Shown: one piece after another, positions 13,859 through 16,471 of the stretch | How positions within the stretch are numbered: position 1 is the stretch's first letter | Layout: every line of letters starts with the position of its first letter | DNA from: CALACW01 sp002431305 | Lineage (GTDB): Bacteria; Bacillota; Clostridia; Oscillospirales; Acutalibacteraceae | Assembly (NCBI GenBank): GCA_937890355.1 | Contig: CALACW010000124.1 | Span: 1-16,471 of the forward strand | Length of the DNA: 16,471 bases | Reading direction: 5' to 3' | Notes under the pieces: model-generated | Told to the model about the DNA's origin: nothing | Databases searched by the model: none | The model's input: the letters and a program-made list of their open reading frames with translations, nothing else | Translations under genes and position numbers: made by a program

Positions 13859-14734
13859 TTATAACAAATCGTTGTACTGATATACTTTTACATAGTCAAC
13901 AAGAAATTCTGTTTCCAAATCGGGATTAGCCGAATTATCTCTGCCGGACGTTACACCGTCGGCTCCGCTCATCTCAACGGAGAGAATCATATAAAGAGGA
14001 TTTTGACAAACACCGCCGAAATCGCTTCTTGCATATTCCATGCCGTTTATGTAGAAAATATACTCGTTTTCGTTCCATTCAACACCGTACGTATTGAACT
14101 CCTCGTAAGGATTGCCTTTAACATAAGCCCAGCATACCTGCTTGCCTCTGTGCTCCTCGCCGTAACCGTCATAGTGAAGATTGCAGTAAACAACATTATT
14201 AAACGGCTTACGTCCATAAAATGCACTTTCCATAATATCGACTTCGGTACCGTCCTGACCCGAACCGTCAATGTTGCCGACATCGTTATTCATAAGCCAG
14301 AATGCGCTCCAGAGATCGGCACCCTTGGGAAGAATACAGCGGGTCTCAAAGTAGCCAAATTTCTGAGAAAAACCGGTTGAACCCTCTTCTCTGCCCGAAG
14401 TATCGAGACCTGCGGTGTACCAGCCTGCACCGGTTCCGCCCATGCCGTCCTCAAGGTATCTTACGGGAATTACAAGGTTACTGTTTTCGGTATAAGCTAT
14501 ATTTTTGTTCCAATACGAACCTCTGCGTACCGTCGATTTTCCCTCGGCAGCATGGTGATCGCCCCAAACCGTATAATCGATATCGCCGTCGAATTCATCC
14601 GAAAAAGTTTCGGTAAATTTAGACATATCGACCTTCTTATACGGATTCGGGAATGTGGGATTGCGCGCCTGCAGCGCTAACATCGAAAAAATCGAAAGCA
14701 GGAATGAAACTATTTTTACAAATAAACCGTGCAT
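13859..14734 (-). CDS. Secreted GH16 family glycanase (beta-1,3-glucanase/laminarinase-type motif)
   Basis: A 291-residue endo-acting glycoside hydrolase. The N terminus has a hydrophobic segment (about residues 4-21) ending LQA, a probable signal peptide with few basic residues. The GH16 jelly roll occupies about 40-291: GYFETRCILPKGADLWSAFWLM precedes the active-site motif EVDIME (Glu164 nucleophile, Asp166, Glu169 acid/base), and the domain closes with VDYVKVYQ. The ExDxxE form with the extra residue is typical of laminarinases and related enzymes rather than of lichenases. The substrate (beta-1,3-glucan, mixed-linkage glucan or a galactan) cannot be fixed from sequence alone. The start ATG 14734 follows GGAGGAG and a near-consensus promoter. 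Confidence 0.9.
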   Translation of the reverse strand: MHGLFVKIVSFLLSIFSMLALQARNPTFPNPYKKVDMSKFTETFSDEFDGDIDYTVWGDHHAAEGKSTVRRGSYWNKNIAYTENSNLVIPVRYLEDGMGGTGAGWYTAGLDTSGREEGSTGFSQKFGYFETRCILPKGADLWSAFWLMNNDVGNIDGSGQDGTEVDIMESAFYGRKPFNNVVYCNLHYDGYGEEHRGKQVCWAYVKGNPYEEFNTYGVEWNENEYIFYINGMEYARSDFGGVCQNPLYMILSVEMSGADGVTSGRDNSANPDLETEFLVDYVKVYQYNDLL

Positions 14735-14765
14735 TTTGTCTCCTCCGCACTCAAAATATATAAAT

Positions 14766-14794
14766 ATTTTATCATAAAATTAAAACATATTCAA
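14766..14794 (-). promoter_or_regulatory. Promoter of the GH16 gene
   Basis: On the minus strand TTGAAT (14794-14789) and TAAAAT (14771-14766) are separated by 17 bp, 31 nt before the ATG at 14734. A GGAGGAG ribosome binding site follows. Confidence 0.6.
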
Positions 14795-14880
14795 TTCGGC
14801 ATGTTGCAATAAAATAAACGTCCAAAACAATGCAACATGACGAATAAACAATAATTTATTATATAAAGCATAAACAAAAT

Positions 14881-15033
14881 ATGTAGGGGAAGACATTGTC
14901 TTCCCGGGGTAAAGGCAGTAAATATTATATATGATTTTGCCTTCGGAAACCCGAAAATTTCATATTGCTGACGCAATGTTATTATTCATATTACCGTAAA
15001 TCTCATGCGGGAAGACGATGTCTTCCCCTACAT
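14881..15033. repeat. 153-bp inverted-repeat-bounded, MITE-like non-coding element
   Basis: A 26-bp terminal sequence beginning ATGTAGGGGAAGACAT (14881-14906) recurs inverted at 15008-15033 with one mismatch. Each end is itself a palindrome (GGGAAGAC, 3 nt, GTCTTCCC), and the interior (14907-15007) holds two further small hairpins (TTCGG-AAAC-CCGAA and ATTGC-TGAC-GCAAT). No convincing protein is encoded. It fills most of the 324-bp gap between prmA and GH16. Short GTAGGGG...CCCCTAC palindromes are a familiar kind of intergenic repeat in bacterial genomes. No clear target duplication is visible. Confidence 0.7.
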
Positions 15034-15058
15034 AAAGAATGTTTGTCCCTTTAATAAA

Positions 15059-16000
15059 TTATTGTTTCCGGCATTCTAAGCACAGCCACCCGCTGTCTTC
15101 GTTTCTCTTAACTATCTTAAATCCGCACTTATCAAGCGCGTCGACGACTTCCGCCTCTCTCATATCGATAATTCCAGATACAATATAAACTCCGTCGTCC
15201 TCTAAAAACCGGCCTATCTGCGACGACAGCATTATAATCGCGTCAGCTACTATATTGGCGGCGACAACATCGAATTTACCGCTTATCTTATCAGTCAGGT
15301 TACCGTGGTAAAGCGTGTATTTATCAGAGCCGAAACCGTTTCTCTCGCCGTTTTCCGCAGCCGTTTTTACCGCGAGAGGGTCTATATCGACTCCGACCGC
15401 GCTTTTCGCTCCAAGCAGAAGAGAAGCGACGGAAAGAATACCGCTGCCGCATCCTACGTCGAGCATCCTCGTTTCGGGCGTAATATATTTTTCGAGCGCG
15501 GTAAGGCAAAGTCTCGTCGTCTCATGCGTACCCGAACCGAAAGCCAGACCGGGTTCGAGATTAAGTACGGCTCTGCCGTCGGACTCGAATTCATCCTCCC
15601 ATACGGGACGTATAAGAAGCTTCTCACCCACGGGTATAGGCTTAAAATATTTCTTCCAGTTATTTTCCCAGTCGGAATTACGGCATACGTCCGTATCTAT
15701 TTCGTAATCCACACCCTCGCTCTCGTATCTCTCTTTAAGAAATGCGACAGCTTCGGCAGGGTTAGCCTTAGGCGAAACATAAATATGTACGATCCCCTTT
15801 GTTCTGTCCTTTTTGAGAAGATCCTCGTCAATCAAATCAATATGAGCTATCTCCCTTGCGCCCTCCTCAAGATCGGAATAATCCTCTATATAAATGCCGT
15901 ACGGAACCGTCATGTTCGCAATATCGCCGGCTTTGTCAACGTCGGCGACAGGTACCGTTATTTTAATTTCAGTCCAGTCCGTGTTCATGTTATCAGTCAT
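15059..16000 (-). CDS. prmA: Ribosomal protein L11 methyltransferase PrmA
   Basis: PrmA uses S-adenosylmethionine to methylate ribosomal protein L11. The 313-residue protein has an N-terminal substrate-recognition domain (about 1-110; WTEIKITVP at 9-17) and a Rossmann methyltransferase domain. Family motifs are PGLAFGSGTHETT at 150-162, MLDVGCGSGILS (SAM motif I) at 179-190, VGVDIDPLAVKTA, and ANIVADAI in the NxxA position. The C terminus ends at GWLCLECRKQ. The ATG at 16000 has AAAGGTGA about seven bases upstream and overlaps the HD-domain gene by 8 nt, so the two are an operon. The gene is not followed by rsmE, a common neighbour elsewhere; the MITE-like element comes next. Confidence 0.95.
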   Translation of the reverse strand: MTDNMNTDWTEIKITVPVADVDKAGDIANMTVPYGIYIEDYSDLEEGAREIAHIDLIDEDLLKKDRTKGIVHIYVSPKANPAEAVAFLKERYESEGVDYEIDTDVCRNSDWENNWKKYFKPIPVGEKLLIRPVWEDEFESDGRAVLNLEPGLAFGSGTHETTRLCLTALEKYITPETRMLDVGCGSGILSVASLLLGAKSAVGVDIDPLAVKTAAENGERNGFGSDKYTLYHGNLTDKISGKFDVVAANIVADAIIMLSSQIGRFLEDDGVYIVSGIIDMREAEVVDALDKCGFKIVKRNEDSGWLCLECRKQ

Positions 16001-16471
16001 TGAAATTCACCTTTGTCTCTATCTTTTTTCTGCCGTGGTTATAAAGTTTTCTTTCATCTAAAGCCCACTGCCTGTTTGAAAATTCGCCGGGTTCTATATC
16101 CGCCGTCGCGCTTTCGAATTCATAAATCTTAGCGTCGAGTTCGTCGAGCTGTGAGAGTATCTCCGCTTCAAGGAACAGCGGACGAACCGCCGCTCCGAAT
16201 TCCGGTTCGCCGTGGTGCGAAATTATCATGTGTTCAAGAAGCATCATTGTATTCTTATCGGAGCCTATCGCAGTGCCGACTCTCTCGACTGCCATCGCTC
16301 CGCGTACGAGATGTCCTATGAGCGTGCCGTCCGCAGTGTAGCCCTCTGCGAGTCCGACAGGCGAAATTTTAAACTCCTCCGTCTTTGCGATATCGTGCAG
16401 AATTGCGCCCGAAATTAGCAGTTCCTCGTCGACAGTCGGGTACAGCGCCGCGACAGCCTGGCACATGCGGA
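15993..16471 (-). CDS. HD-domain protein, YhaM-type 3'-5' exoribonuclease-like (5' end outside the window)
   Basis: About 158 C-terminal residues are visible and the frame stays open to the window edge, so this is a truncated view, not a broken gene. LLISGAILHDIAK and the later LLEHMIISHHGEPEFGAAV are the metal-binding HD-domain features, and the rest, LFLEAEILSQLDELDAKIYEFE, matches the C-terminal half of YhaM-family proteins (about 310 aa when complete, with an N-terminal OB domain). The ATG at 16466 is internal, since the preceding codon continues the frame and lies inside the conserved helix of the domain. The gene overlaps prmA by 8 nt. A nuclease role is inferred from the family; the OB domain cannot be checked here. 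Confidence 0.82.
   Translation of the reverse strand, partial: RMCQAVAALYPTVDEELLISGAILHDIAKTEEFKISPVGLAEGYTADGTLIGHLVRGAMAVERVGTAIGSDKNTMMLLEHMIISHHGEPEFGAAVRPLFLEAEILSQLDELDAKIYEFESATADIEPGEFSNRQWALDERKLYNHGRKKIETKVNFND

Noticed and set aside
13870..13900. TTGACT-17-TACAAC promoter-like pair in the GH16 3' end
   Set aside because: The -35-like word encodes the conserved VDYVKVYQ end of GH16 and the -10 is poor, so coincidence is likely.
14791..14976. Minus-strand open frame of 61 codons inside the inverted-repeat element
   Set aside because: It runs through the palindromic end and the GH16 promoter, has no ribosome binding site and an odd composition, so it is a chance frame.
14881..15033. 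CRISPR or riboswitch reading of the repeated palindromes
   Set aside because: There are only two copies in inverted orientation with no regular spacers, and no known aptamer core is recognisable.
15305..16003. Long plus-strand open frame (232 codons) opposite prmA
   Set aside because: It is antisense to a fully conserved methyltransferase, has low-complexity content without domain signs, and has no ribosome binding site.

Overview
The window looks like a chromosomal segment of a low-to-medium G+C, endospore-forming member of the Clostridia, probably an uncultured gut or rumen lineage. The taxonomic call is inferred from four things: an intact spoIIA sporulation operon (SpoIIAA, SpoIIAB, sigma-F), a SpoIVB protease, strong AGGAGG-type ribosome binding sites with TTGAAT/TATAAT-like promoters, and a DUF4364 protein and M16C peptidase of the kind common in Clostridia. 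The gut or rumen habitat is a weaker inference from the glycoside hydrolases. Eleven of the twelve complete protein genes read on the minus strand; only the M16C peptidase reads on the plus strand.

Layout in plus coordinates (minus-strand genes are transcribed right to left). 1-53: 5' part of a tRNA-Pro(CGG) with its own promoter. 168-4275: a run TRIC-type channel <- TrmO <- DUF4364 wHTH protein <- DUF5696 lipoprotein, with one promoter in front of the lipoprotein gene and a second in front of the channel gene. 4361-5776: sigF <- spoIIAB <- spoIIAA, with overlapping reading frames. 5860-5900: a rho-independent terminator separating spoIIA from the upstream spoIVB (5914-7131). 7132-7320: a divergent regulatory region with a near-consensus promoter, a tandem 12-bp repeat and a Spo0A-box-like word. 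7321-10182: the M16C metallopeptidase, followed by a terminator shared with the convergent gene. 10235-13788: a secreted LCAT/lipase-like hydrolase translationally coupled to a GH42 beta-galactosidase. 13859-14734: a secreted GH16 glycanase with its own promoter; a terminator hairpin sits between GH16 and GH42. 14881-15033: a 153-bp non-coding element bounded by inverted repeats. 15059-16471: prmA and the 3' end of a YhaM-like HD-domain gene cut by the window edge.

How the genes work together. The spoIIA products form the partner-switching circuit that turns on sigma-F in the forespore; SpoIVB is a forespore signalling protease acting later in the same programme, so the centre of the window is a compact sporulation block. 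The GH16, GH42 and lipase-like genes look like a small extracellular/intracellular carbohydrate and lipid degradation set. TrmO and PrmA are translation-apparatus methyltransferases. I see no CRISPR array, phage, transposase or defence island. The points most worth a second look are the N-terminally short sigma-F, the spoIVB-spoIIA adjacency, the tandem repeat and 0A-like box in the divergent region, the terminator that abuts the GH42 ribosome binding site, and the MITE-like element.
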